A stretch of 14,095 nucleotides of DNA from an uncultured Chitinophagaceae bacterium (lineage in GTDB: Bacteria > Bacteroidota > Bacteroidia > Chitinophagales > Chitinophagaceae), in NCBI GenBank assembly GCA_937919945.1, contig CALESY010000086.1:1-14095 (forward strand), written 5' to 3'. The position numbers were made by a program, and so were the translations under genes. Of the stretch, positions 5,861 through 14,095 are shown piece after piece. The notes beneath the pieces were generated by a model that saw only the letters and a program-made list of their open reading frames with translations, made no database searches and was not told the origin of the DNA. Numbering within the stretch: position 1 is the stretch's first letter; every line of letters starts with the position of its first letter.

Positions 5861-6775
5861 ATGAAGGAGGCGGCATTTTACCACACAACAGTTCTTTTAA
5901 AAGAAACAGTTGACGGGCTGAATATAAAAAGCGACGGGGTGTATGTAGATGCCACATTTGGTGGCGGTGGGCATAGCAGAGAGATGCTGAGCCGCCTGGG
6001 TGAGAAAGGGAAACTGATAGCTTTTGACCATGATGCTGATGCGTGGCGTAACAAGCCCGATGATGACAGGTTGATACCTGTTACCGAAAACTTTCGCTAT
6101 ATGAGCCGCTTCTTACGGTTGCATGGCTATGGCAAGGTAGATGGCATACTGGCAGATTTGGGGGTAAGTTCTTTTCAGTTTGATACAGCAGAACGGGGGT
6201 TCTCTATTCGCTTTGACGGTCCGCTGGATATGCGGATGGATAAAAGGATAGAGGTTACGGCAGCAGATGTGTTGAAGACGTTTAGCGAGCAGCAGTTGCA
6301 CAAACTCTTTGAGCAATACGGAGAGGTGAGAAACGCCAGGCAACTGGCAAAGCACATTGTAACGCACAGGGATAGTGTGGCGCTGAACAGTATAGATGCG
6401 CTGAAAGCCATGATAGCCCCGGTGATGAAAGGGAATCCCAATCGCTACCTCGCACAGCTTTTTCAGGCTTTGCGTATAGAGGTGAATGACGAGATGGGCG
6501 CGCTGAAAGATTTGCTAATGCAGTCGGCGCAGTGCCTGCATAGCGGTGGCAGGTTGAGCATCATCACCTTTCACTCGCTGGAGGACAGGTTGGTAAAGCA
6601 ATACATGAAGCGCGGCACGTGGGAGGAAGAAGAGAAAGATGTGTTTGGCAGAAGTATGCACACGCCGCCTTTCAAGCTGATAAATAACAAACCGATAGAA
6701 CCATCGGAAGAAGAAATTAAAAACAACTCAAGGGCCAGAAGCGCCCTGTTAAGGATAGCAGAAAAACTACAATGA
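5861..6775 (+). CDS. rsmH: 16S rRNA m4C1402 methyltransferase
   Basis: A 304-residue SAM-dependent enzyme (RsmH, formerly MraW) that methylates N4 of C1402 in 16S rRNA at the ribosomal P site. Visible motifs: YHTTVLL (7-13), the SAM-binding DATFGGGGHS (30-39), FDHD (55-58), DLGVSSFQFD (99-108), FDGPLDMRMD (118-127), a NPNRYLAQLFQALRIEVNDE segment and ITFHSLEDR near the C-terminus. I chose ATG at 5861, which lies 4 bases after mraZ and gives the usual distance to YHTTVLL. An in-frame TTG at 5843 would add six residues and overlap mraZ. The end overlaps the next start as ATGA, implying translational coupling. Confidence 0.96.
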   Translation: MKEAAFYHTTVLLKETVDGLNIKSDGVYVDATFGGGGHSREMLSRLGEKGKLIAFDHDADAWRNKPDDDRLIPVTENFRYMSRFLRLHGYGKVDGILADLGVSSFQFDTAERGFSIRFDGPLDMRMDKRIEVTAADVLKTFSEQQLHKLFEQYGEVRNARQLAKHIVTHRDSVALNSIDALKAMIAPVMKGNPNRYLAQLFQALRIEVNDEMGALKDLLMQSAQCLHSGGRLSIITFHSLEDRLVKQYMKRGTWEEEEKDVFGRSMHTPPFKLINNKPIEPSEEEIKNNSRARSALLRIAEKLQ

Positions 6776-7143
6776 GCACCAAAAACACACACAACGTACC
6801 CGAGCAGGAACAACCTGCACAACGTGTGAGAAGCGACTGGAAAACGCTGGTGGATAAACTGTCTTACAAAGCTATCGTCAACAACATCCCCTTCCTTGCA
6901 TTTGTGGTATTGCTGGCAGTGCTGTACATCAGCAACTCGCAGCGTGCGGTAGATATGCAGCGCGAACTGAACAGGGAAAATAAGACATTGAAAGAACTAC
7001 GGTGGAAATACATGGACGTAAGCAGCAAGCTGATGTATGTAAAGATGGAAGGCGAAGTGATAAAGCGCGCATCGGCATTGGGTATGCAGCCTATGGCGCT
7101 ACCGGCGTACAACATAACGATAGACAGCAGTTTGTATAAATAA
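6772..7143 (+). CDS. ftsL: FtsL-like cell division protein
   Basis: A 123-residue bitopic membrane protein in the ftsL position of the cluster. It has a charged cytoplasmic N-terminus of about 37 residues, one membrane helix (about 38-55), then a heptad-like helix (about 57-95) that probably forms a coiled coil, and a short end with SALGMQPM (101-108), a common FtsL-type ending. FtsL works at the septum with FtsB and FtsQ to activate the FtsW-FtsI synthase. The family is weakly conserved, so the call relies on topology, size and position. It overlaps rsmH by 4 bases (ATGA) and ends 9 bases before the PBP gene. Confidence 0.85.
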   Translation: MSTKNTHNVPEQEQPAQRVRSDWKTLVDKLSYKAIVNNIPFLAFVVLLAVLYISNSQRAVDMQRELNRENKTLKELRWKYMDVSSKLMYVKMEGEVIKRASALGMQPMALPAYNITIDSSLYK

Positions 7144-7152
7144 TAAAAGGGG

Positions 7153-9240
7153 TTGACAGTAAAACAAGACATAAGGTTCAGGGTGTACGTGGCGTTCACG
7201 TGCATTTGTCTGTTGGGGCTCGCCATCATACTGAAGGTGGCCTACATACAGGTAAATGAGGGGCCGGAGTTGCGTAAGCTGGCAAAGAGTATGCATACGC
7301 GTACTACACAACTGCCTGCCGAACGTGGTAATATATATACTGAACAAGGAGCGTTGCTTTGCTCTACTATACCACAGTTTGATGTGCACATAGATTTCTC
7401 AGTCATCAAACCCGATACTTTTTATAAAAATGTAGATGCACTGGCTGCTGGTATGGCTATGCTTTTTAAAGACAAGTCTGCCGACAAATACAAAGCCATG
7501 TTGACGGATGGTTTCAAAAAACAATCGCGTTACTACCTGCTGAAGAAGAACCTGCCTTATTATGATTATCAGGCATTACGCAGTCTGCCCATCTTCAACA
7601 AAGGCAAAAGGCGTGGAGGCTTTATTGAAGACCCTAAAATAAAACGCATCAACCCGTATGGAATGCTGGCATACCGCACCATAGGTTTGTGGAGAGAAAA
7701 CAGCCAGACGGTAGGCATGGAACGCACCTACGACAGTGTGCTGCGTGGCGATGACGGTACGCGCATAGAGCGTAAAGAAACAGGTGGTGTATGGATGCCG
7801 ATAGAGGGCAGTGAGGTGGAACCGCAAAACGGTAAAGACCTTGTAACCACATTGGATATAGGTGTGCAGGAAGTAGCAGAGCACTCGCTGAAAAGTGTAC
7901 TGGAACAATATGAATGTGCTTACGGTACTTGTATTGTGATGGAAGTACAAACAGGTAAGATACGCGCATTGGTAAACCTCGGCAGGCAGAAAGATGGTAC
8001 GTATTGGGAAGACCTGAACTATGCTATGATGCCTACAGAGCCGGGCTCTACCTTTAAGTTGATGACTCTGTTTGCCCTGTTGAAAGACAGGTATGTAACG
8101 GTTGATAGTAAAGTTGATTGTCAGGGTGGTGTAGCGCACTTCGGCAACCTGACGGTGAAAGACTCGCACTTCGGTTTAGGTGTATTAAGTATCAGAGATG
8201 CATTTGCGCAATCATCCAATGTAGCGATGGCAAAGCTGGGACATCAATACTATCAGTCGAACCCGAAGAAATATTTAAACCACCTGCATACACTGCACCT
8301 TGATGGAAAAACAGGTATAGACCTGACGGGTGAACGCGCACCACGTGTAAAGAAACCGGGGCAAAGCGACTGGAGTGCTACCACCTTGCCGTGGATGGCT
8401 TATGGCTATGAAATACAGATAACACCCCTGCATACTTGTATGGTATATAATGCTGTGGCAAACAATGGTAAGCTGATGCGCCCTTACCTGATAAGTGAAG
8501 TACGTGAATATGGTAAGACCATTAAAAAATTTGAACCGACTGCGCTGGAAGAATCTATAGGCGATACGGCAACTATACGCCAGCTACAAGAATGTATGAA
8601 AGAAGTGGCGCTGACAGGCACTGCTAAACATATTCGCAGCCCCTTCTATAGCATAGCAGGCAAAACAGGTACTGCACAGGTAGCGGATAAAGGGATAAAA
8701 TACAGCGATGGTGTTTATCAGGGTTCGTTTGTAGGGTACTTCCCTGCCGACAAGCCCAAGTACACCATTGCTGTTGTAATACGTACCAAACCCCGTTCGG
8801 GTGCATACTATGGTGGTACGATTGCTGCACCTGTATTCAGAATGATAGCGGATAAAGTGTTTGCTGCCAGCAAAGGATGGACAGGGCCTTTAGATAGCAT
8901 CGCTCAAAAAAGCGATAAGAAGATAGTAGCCAACTATGCATCTGCTGCCAGCTACGATGTATTGCTGCGCAAAATGGGTGGCAAAGCACCTGAAACAAGC
9001 AACAACTATGTAATAAAAGTTGCTACAGACAGTAACGAAAAAACAATCGTTCAGCAAGCGAAGATATTTGCTGGTATGGTGCCTGATGTAAGCGGATTGG
9101 GATTGAAAGACGCGGTGTACCTGCTGGAAAAACAAGGTATGAAAGTAGTGGTGCGTGGCAGGGGCAAAGTGTTTGCACAGTCTGTGCCTGCCGGTACAAA
9201 AATTAATAAAGGACAAAACATAGTGCTGCAATTAAGCTGA
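7153..9240 (+). CDS. ftsI: Septal class B penicillin-binding protein with PASTA domain
   Basis: A 695-residue peptidoglycan DD-transpeptidase that crosslinks new septal wall. After a short cytoplasmic start comes a membrane anchor (about 13-32), a dimerisation region (about 50-220) and the transpeptidase domain (about 235-580). The three catalytic motifs are present: STFK with nucleophile S299 and K302, SSN at 354-356 and KTGT starting at K504. A single C-terminal PASTA domain (about 641-695) is visible, starting MVPDVSGLGL. The only start that keeps the anchor is TTG at 7153, because an in-frame TAA lies at 7144. A GTG at 7183 would remove part of the N-terminus. The stop overlaps the murE start by one base. 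Confidence 0.95.
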   Translation: MTVKQDIRFRVYVAFTCICLLGLAIILKVAYIQVNEGPELRKLAKSMHTRTTQLPAERGNIYTEQGALLCSTIPQFDVHIDFSVIKPDTFYKNVDALAAGMAMLFKDKSADKYKAMLTDGFKKQSRYYLLKKNLPYYDYQALRSLPIFNKGKRRGGFIEDPKIKRINPYGMLAYRTIGLWRENSQTVGMERTYDSVLRGDDGTRIERKETGGVWMPIEGSEVEPQNGKDLVTTLDIGVQEVAEHSLKSVLEQYECAYGTCIVMEVQTGKIRALVNLGRQKDGTYWEDLNYAMMPTEPGSTFKLMTLFALLKDRYVTVDSKVDCQGGVAHFGNLTVKDSHFGLGVLSIRDAFAQSSNVAMAKLGHQYYQSNPKKYLNHLHTLHLDGKTGIDLTGERAPRVKKPGQSDWSATTLPWMAYGYEIQITPLHTCMVYNAVANNGKLMRPYLISEVREYGKTIKKFEPTALEESIGDTATIRQLQECMKEVALTGTAKHIRSPFYSIAGKTGTAQVADKGIKYSDGVYQGSFVGYFPADKPKYTIAVVIRTKPRSGAYYGGTIAAPVFRMIADKVFAASKGWTGPLDSIAQKSDKKIVANYASAASYDVLLRKMGGKAPETSNNYVIKVATDSNEKTIVQQAKIFAGMVPDVSGLGLKDAVYLLEKQGMKVVVRGRGKVFAQSVPAGTKINKGQNIVLQLS

Positions 9241-10706
9241 TGGTACTGCTGAAAGACATATTGAGGGGTTTGGAAGCTGTACGCGTAACAGGCGATACGG
9301 CAACAGAAGTGCTTGCGTTGAGTATAGACTCCCGCAATGTACAGTCTGGTACGGTGTTTATTGCTATAACAGGCACAACGGTTGACGGGCATACATATAT
9401 AGATACAGCTATAGCCAATGGTGCTACAGTAATTGTGTGCGAGAAATTGCCTGCAGCTACAAAAGAAGGTGTTGTGTATGTACAAGTGAAAGACTGTGCA
9501 TATGCTGCGGGTGTGATGGCAGATGCTTTTTACGGCAACCCATCGGCAAGAATGAAAGTAGTAGGTGTAACGGGTACCAATGGTAAAACCACCACTACTA
9601 CACTGCTCTACCAACTGTTTAAAGCATTAGGATATAAATGCGGTTTGATATCTACCGTACAAAATCATATAGATGAAGTAGTAGAAGTGGCTACACACAC
9701 TACGCCTGATGCTATTTCAGTACAACGCCTGTTGGGCCGTATGGCAGACGCAGGATGTGAGTATGTGTTTATGGAAGTAAGCTCTCATGCCATACACCAG
9801 CAACGTATAGCAGGTTTGCGTTTTACAGGGGCAGCGTTTACTAACATCACACACGACCATCTGGACTATCATAAAACATTTGACGAGTACATACGTGTTA
9901 AAAAGCAGTTGTTTGACAATTTGCCTTCTACCGCATTCGCACTCACCAATGCAGATGATAAGCGAGGTATGGTGATGCTGCAAAACACACAGGCAGATAA
10001 GCATGCCTACAGCCTGAAAGCACCTGTAACCTTCAAAGGCAAAGTGCTGGAAAACAACCTGACAGGTTTGGTGATGATGGTAGATAATACCGAAGCGCAC
10101 TTCAGGATGATAGGCACTTTCAATGCTTACAATTTGTTGGCAGTATATGGTATAGCCATATTGCTGGGCGAAGATAAAATGCAGGTGCTGTCTGTACTCA
10201 GCAATCTACATGGTGCAGCAGGGAGGTTTGAAACACTGCAATCAGATAAAGATGGCATACTGGGTATAGTAGACTATGCGCACACGCCCGATGCATTGAT
10301 AAATGTATTGGCAACCATCAACCAGCTACGCACTAAAGGACAACAATTGATAACTGTAGTAGGCTGTGGTGGCGACAGGGATAGTGCCAAGCGCCCTATT
10401 ATGGCACAGGTAGCCTGCGAGCATAGCGACAGAGCAATACTGACATCCGACAATCCGCGTGGTGAAGACCCCGAGGCGATACTGAATGAAATGGAAGCGG
10501 GTTTGTCTGCCACACAAAAAAGAAAAGCATTAAGAATAACAGACAGGAGAGAAGCCATCAAGACAGCTTGCGCGCTTGCACAACCATCAGACATTATACT
10601 GGTGGCAGGCAAAGGACACGAAACGTATCAGGAAATAAAAGGCGTGAAGCACCCATTTGATGACAGACTAATATTATCGGAAGCGTTTAAAACACTGCAT
10701 AAATAA
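9240..10706 (+). CDS. murE: UDP-MurNAc-tripeptide ligase (meso-DAP type)
   Basis: A 488-residue cytoplasmic Mur ligase that adds the third amino acid to UDP-MurNAc-L-Ala-D-Glu using ATP. It shows the ATP loop GTNGKTT (112-118), the substrate segment THTTPD (152-157), EVSSHA (179-184), NITHDHLDYH (202-211), the likely carbamylated lysine in VKKQLF (K221), YAHTPD (346-351) and GCGGDRD (375-381). The DNPR motif at 404-407 is the marker for meso-diaminopimelate specificity, so the cell wall is predicted to be DAP type. Length is normal. The ATG at 9240 overlaps the ftsI stop (TGATG). The next gene is mraY after 19 bases; murF, often next in other phyla, is not here. Confidence 0.96.
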   Translation: MVLLKDILRGLEAVRVTGDTATEVLALSIDSRNVQSGTVFIAITGTTVDGHTYIDTAIANGATVIVCEKLPAATKEGVVYVQVKDCAYAAGVMADAFYGNPSARMKVVGVTGTNGKTTTTTLLYQLFKALGYKCGLISTVQNHIDEVVEVATHTTPDAISVQRLLGRMADAGCEYVFMEVSSHAIHQQRIAGLRFTGAAFTNITHDHLDYHKTFDEYIRVKKQLFDNLPSTAFALTNADDKRGMVMLQNTQADKHAYSLKAPVTFKGKVLENNLTGLVMMVDNTEAHFRMIGTFNAYNLLAVYGIAILLGEDKMQVLSVLSNLHGAAGRFETLQSDKDGILGIVDYAHTPDALINVLATINQLRTKGQQLITVVGCGGDRDSAKRPIMAQVACEHSDRAILTSDNPRGEDPEAILNEMEAGLSATQKRKALRITDRREAIKTACALAQPSDIILVAGKGHETYQEIKGVKHPFDDRLILSEAFKTLHK

Positions 10707-10725
10707 CCATACTAACTGATAGCTG

Positions 10726-11997
10726 ATGCTGTACTATTTGTTCACATATCTACGCGAAAACTTCGGCATGTTCGGGGCGGGGATGTTTTATTACATCACC
10801 TTCCGCGCGGCGATGGCTATCATACTATCGTTGGTAATAACAACCGTGCTGGGTAAAAACCTCATCAACTACCTGAGGCGCAAACAAATTGGCGAAACAG
10901 TACGCGATTTAGGATTGGCAGGTGAAAGCCAAAAGAAAGGTACGCCTACTATGGGTGGTATAATCATCATTGCTGCTATCCTGATACCTACACTATTGTT
11001 TGCCCGTATTGAAAATGTATACATCCTGCTGATGATAATGAGTACCGTGTGGCTTGGTTTGGTAGGTTTTGTAGATGACTACATCAAAGTGTTTAAGAAA
11101 AATAAAGAAGGGCTTGCAGGCAAGTTCAAGATAATGGGGCAGATAGGGTTGGGTGCTATCATAGGGCTCACACTATATTATAACGACCATGTGGTAGTAA
11201 CCCGTGAGGTAAAAGAAAACAGTGCGGTTGTATATAACGCCAGTGAAGAGCAGATTGGTAATACTTACACACGTAAAGACCAAAATGGTGCAGAGCATCA
11301 TTATGCAACCGTAAAGAGTGTAGCTACTACCATACCTTTTGTAAAGAATCATGAGTTTAATTACGCCGCAATAGCACAATGGTTTGGTAAAGGTGCTGTA
11401 GAAACAGGGACGCCTATAGTGTATGTATTGTTCGTCATCTTCATCATAACAGCCGTATCAAACGGTGCAAATATTACGGATGGTATAGACGGGTTGGCAA
11501 CAGGTGTATCAGCCATAATAGGTATATGTCTTGGTGTGTTTGCATATGTGTCTGGCAACTACGTGTTTGCCGGCTACCTCAACATCATGCACATACCCAA
11601 TCTCGGAGAGCTATCAATTTTCATCGGTGCATTTATTGGTGCATGTGTAGGCTTCTTGTGGTATAACGCTTACCCTGCACAGGTTTTCATGGGCGATACA
11701 GGCAGCCTTGCATTGGGTGGCATCATCGCGTCGCTTGCAATTATTGTAAGAAAGGAATTGTTGATACCTATTATCTGCGGCATCTTTCTGGTAGAGAATT
11801 TATCTGTGATGATACAAGTGGCATACTTCAAGCATACTAAGAGGAAGTATGGCGAAGGGCGTAGAATATTCCTGATGTCGCCGCTGCATCACCACTACCA
11901 GAAGAAGGGTTATCATGAAAGTAAGATTGTAACAAGATTTTGGATTATAGGCATTGTGTTGGCGGTATTGAGCATTGCAACATTAAAAATGAGATAG
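10726..11997 (+). CDS. mraY: Phospho-MurNAc-pentapeptide transferase MraY
   Basis: A 423-residue polytopic inner membrane enzyme that transfers phospho-MurNAc-pentapeptide to undecaprenyl phosphate, making lipid I. Family motifs: KKGTPTMGG (70-78), VDDYIK with D117 and D118, NITDGIDGLA (249-258), PAQVFMGDTGS (317-327, D324) and MSPLHHHYQ (384-392). It has about ten hydrophobic segments. It is roughly 60 residues longer than the E. coli protein; the extra part is a polar stretch at about 153-225 between two membrane segments, probably outside the membrane. Long MraY forms are familiar in Bacteroidota. The stop TAG shares its last base with the GTG start of murD. Confidence 0.96.
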   Translation: MLYYLFTYLRENFGMFGAGMFYYITFRAAMAIILSLVITTVLGKNLINYLRRKQIGETVRDLGLAGESQKKGTPTMGGIIIIAAILIPTLLFARIENVYILLMIMSTVWLGLVGFVDDYIKVFKKNKEGLAGKFKIMGQIGLGAIIGLTLYYNDHVVVTREVKENSAVVYNASEEQIGNTYTRKDQNGAEHHYATVKSVATTIPFVKNHEFNYAAIAQWFGKGAVETGTPIVYVLFVIFIITAVSNGANITDGIDGLATGVSAIIGICLGVFAYVSGNYVFAGYLNIMHIPNLGELSIFIGAFIGACVGFLWYNAYPAQVFMGDTGSLALGGIIASLAIIVRKELLIPIICGIFLVENLSVMIQVAYFKHTKRKYGEGRRIFLMSPLHHHYQKKGYHESKIVTRFWIIGIVLAVLSIATLKMR

Positions 11998-13355
11998 TGA
12001 GTAACGGACAACAAAAACGATTGGTGATACTGGGCGCTGCCGAAAGCGGTGTGGGTGCAGCTTTGCTGGGCAAACAGCAGGGTTGGGATGTTTTTGTTAC
12101 GGATGGTGGTACACTGAAAGACACTTATAAAGCAACATTGAGCGAGGCAGGTATAGTATATGAAGAAGGTACACACAGTATGGATAAAATACTGAATGCC
12201 GACTGTGTGGTGAAAAGCCCCGGCATACCGGATAAAGCCCCTGTTGTGAAAGCTATACGTGGCGCAGGTATAGAAGTTTGCAGCGAAATAGAATTCGGAT
12301 ACCGCTACAAAGGCGATAGTAAGATAATAGCCATCACAGGCAGCAATGGTAAGAGTACCACTACCAAACTGACACACCACTTGCTGAAAGATGCAGGCTA
12401 TGATGCGGCATTGGTAGGTAATATAGGCTACAGCTTTGCCAGGCAGATAGCTGAAAAGCCTGCACAATGGTATGTGATAGAAGTAAGCAGTTTTCAGCTG
12501 GATGACATACATAAGTTTCGTCCGGATGTGGCAGTGCTGCTCAATATTACCCCCGACCACCTTGACAGATATGAATACAAATTCGACAACTATATACATT
12601 CAAAATTCCGCATCACCGAAAACCAAAGGGATACTGACTATTTTATTACTAACCTGGATGACAAGGTTATCACCGAGCATCTTGCCAACCATTCCATTCA
12701 TTCACACACAATTTATTTTACGATGAGCGAACTACAACAACCGAACGAGGGAGGCTTTATTCAGAACGAACAAATGAACATCCGTTACGACGGTGAAGAA
12801 CTGAACATGTCCATTCATGATCTTTCTTTAAAAGGCAGGCACAATCAATACAACAGCATGGCAGCAGGTATATCAGCGCGCATAGCGGGCATTCGTAAAG
12901 AAAAAATCAGAGAGAGCTTCGCTTCATTTGAAGGACTGGAACACAGGCTTGAGTTTGTAGCTACGGTACGTGGAGTGGACTACATCAACGACAGCAAGGC
13001 TACCAATGTAAACTCTGTATGGTTTGCATTAGAAAGCATGAAGCAGCCCACCATACTGATACTGGGTGGACAAGACAAGGGTAATGACTACAACGAGATA
13101 ATGGACCTCGTAAAAGAAAAGGTAAAAGCCATTGTGTGCATGGGCATAGACAATAAACCGATACACGATGCTTTTGATGGTGTGGTAGAAAATATAGCAG
13201 ATACACAAAGTGCAAAAGACGCTGTAAAAGCAGCCTATGCATTGGCAGATAAAGGCGATGCGGTATTGCTATCGCCCGCATGTGCCAGCTTCGATTTGTT
13301 TAAAAACTACGAAGATCGTGGCCGCCAGTTTAAAGAAGCTGTTCGTGAATTGTAA
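11997..13355 (+). CDS. murD: UDP-MurNAc-L-alanine--D-glutamate ligase
   Basis: A 452-residue cytoplasmic Mur ligase that adds D-glutamate to UDP-MurNAc-L-Ala. The N-terminal Rossmann loop ILGAAESGVGAA is followed by the ATP loop GSNGKST (115-121), EVSSFQLD (162-169), NITPDHLDRY (183-192), the likely carbamylated lysine in SKFRITEN (K203), NDSKATN, LGGQDKG and the C-terminal LSPACASFDLFKNYEDRG. I placed the start at GTG 11997: this gives the family N-terminus MSNGQQKRLVILGAAES and a one-base overlap with the mraY stop. An in-frame ATG at 11940 would add 19 residues that only re-read the end of mraY. ftsW follows after 27 bases. Confidence 0.95.
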   Translation: MSNGQQKRLVILGAAESGVGAALLGKQQGWDVFVTDGGTLKDTYKATLSEAGIVYEEGTHSMDKILNADCVVKSPGIPDKAPVVKAIRGAGIEVCSEIEFGYRYKGDSKIIAITGSNGKSTTTKLTHHLLKDAGYDAALVGNIGYSFARQIAEKPAQWYVIEVSSFQLDDIHKFRPDVAVLLNITPDHLDRYEYKFDNYIHSKFRITENQRDTDYFITNLDDKVITEHLANHSIHSHTIYFTMSELQQPNEGGFIQNEQMNIRYDGEELNMSIHDLSLKGRHNQYNSMAAGISARIAGIRKEKIRESFASFEGLEHRLEFVATVRGVDYINDSKATNVNSVWFALESMKQPTILILGGQDKGNDYNEIMDLVKEKVKAIVCMGIDNKPIHDAFDGVVENIADTQSAKDAVKAAYALADKGDAVLLSPACASFDLFKNYEDRGRQFKEAVREL

Positions 13356-13370
13356 TTGATAATAGAGATA

Positions 13371-13375
13371 AAGGA
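13371..13375 (+). promoter_or_regulatory. Shine-Dalgarno-like site before ftsW
   Basis: AAGGA lies 7 bases before the ATG at 13383. Most genes here lack such a site, as is usual for Bacteroidota, so this one stands out and supports the chosen ftsW start. Confidence 0.45.
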
Positions 13376-13382
13376 AAACGTA

Positions 13383-14095
13383 ATGAACAAATTGTTGAAT
13401 CGTACCAAAGGGGATAAAGTAATATGGGGGGTAGTGCTTGTACTATCTTTCATAAGCCTGCTTGCTGTGTACAGTTCTACAGGTTCATTAGCATTCCGTA
13501 TGTCTAAAGATTCCAGCTACTACCTGATGAAGCACTTACTGGTATTGGTTTTGGGGTTGGCAATAATATATGGCGTACACAAAGTGAACTATACAAAATT
13601 TGCACGTGTAGCCATCTTTTTGTACTTGTTGAGTTTGCCTTTATTGATATATACACTCTTCTTCGGTACTACGCTCAACGAGGGTTCGCGTTGGATAAAG
13701 CTACCTGTTATCAATGTGACATTCCAGACATCAGACCTTGCCAAGCTGGCATTGTTTATGTTCCTCGCGCGTATCCTCAGCATGAAGCAGAACGTCATTA
13801 AAGATTGGAAAAAAGGGTTTATCCCCGTCCTGATACCAGTGTTGGTTACTTGCGCGCTGATAGCACCGGCTAACCTATCTACAGCGTTGATGCTCGGGTT
13901 CACCTGTTGCATATTGTTCTTTATAGGCAGGGTGCAGGTGAAGCATATTTTATTGTTGGCTTTTGCCGGTATTGTAGGGGTTACGGGTTTGTTTCTCATA
14001 TCAAAAGCCACAGGTTTTGGTAGAGCCGCAACATGGGAGCAGCGTATTAAAGATTTTGCAGACAGCGATGAAGGTAAAGACGGCAAGAAAAAAGA
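13383..14095 (+). CDS. ftsW: FtsW septal peptidoglycan polymerase, 3'-partial
   Basis: The first 237 residues of a SEDS-family glycosyltransferase, cut by the right window edge with no stop. It polymerises lipid II at the septum with the FtsI-type PBP. Seen are several hydrophobic segments (about 13-33, 48-64, 74-93 and later), LAVYSSTGSLAF after the first helix, and the SEDS segments NEGSRWIKLP and TFQTSDLAKLALFMFLAR, then PANLSTALM. In the last part GRAATWEQRIKDF leads into a highly charged stretch (SDEGKDGKK) that is probably the start of the large extracytoplasmic loop. RodA is the alternative, but the position after murD in the dcw cluster favours FtsW. ATG 13383 has an SD-like AAGGA before it. 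Confidence 0.94.
   Translation, partial: MNKLLNRTKGDKVIWGVVLVLSFISLLAVYSSTGSLAFRMSKDSSYYLMKHLLVLVLGLAIIYGVHKVNYTKFARVAIFLYLLSLPLLIYTLFFGTTLNEGSRWIKLPVINVTFQTSDLAKLALFMFLARILSMKQNVIKDWKKGFIPVLIPVLVTCALIAPANLSTALMLGFTCCILFFIGRVQVKHILLLAFAGIVGVTGLFLISKATGFGRAATWEQRIKDFADSDEGKDGKKK

Noticed and set aside
7576..8169. 197-codon minus-strand open frame inside ftsI
   Set aside because: It lies opposite the transpeptidase domain and has the biased residues expected of an antisense shadow.
11913..12599. 228-codon minus-strand open frame opposite mraY and murD
   Set aside because: It spans two well-supported genes on the other strand and has no recognisable domain.

Overview
The window looks like a chromosomal segment from a member of the Bacteroidota, most likely the Chitinophagia side of the phylum. 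This rests on a Bacteroidota-type divergent RNA polymerase omega next to a BamD lipoprotein, a long MraY with an extra extracytoplasmic loop, an FtsL-like protein of the Bacteroidota kind, general scarcity of Shine-Dalgarno sequences, and a dcw cluster that runs murE-mraY with no murF between them. Species cannot be named from sequence reading alone.

Region by region: (1) 1-1929 is one AT-rich gene, probably cut by the left edge, for a P-loop ATPase of the KAP/Sll1717 kind with part of a Rossmann-like region in front. Its base composition (27-32% GC in sampled lines) differs from the 43-50% sampled in the rest, suggesting acquisition. (2) 1930-2619 has no convincing gene; it holds two sets of helically phased short repeats, two strong hairpins and a degenerate interspersed-repeat-like tract. 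(3) 2620-3148 carries a DUF721/DciA-like gene and a small two-helix membrane protein, on the plus strand. (4) 3132-5100, minus strand, carries bamD, rpoZ (overlapping) and a YjjG-type HAD nucleotidase; an intrinsic terminator follows rpoZ. (5) 5101-5385 is a divergent intergenic region with a cluster of DnaA-box-like sites and, closer to mraZ, a 10-bp-periodic GTGG/GTGT array that fits a MraZ operator. (6) 5386-14095 is a tightly packed division and cell wall operon: mraZ, rsmH, ftsL-like, ftsI (PBP with PASTA), murE, mraY, murD, and ftsW, the last cut by the right edge.

The operon genes work together: MurE and MurD build the UDP-MurNAc-peptide, MraY attaches it to the lipid carrier, FtsW polymerises and the FtsI-type PBP crosslinks it at the septum with the FtsL-like protein as a scaffold. 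MraZ probably represses the whole unit from the repeats before it. No complete, clearly new multi-gene system is visible. The best leads are the orphan ATPase with its N-terminal Rossmann-like segment, and the intergenic region where DnaA-type and MraZ-type sites sit side by side.
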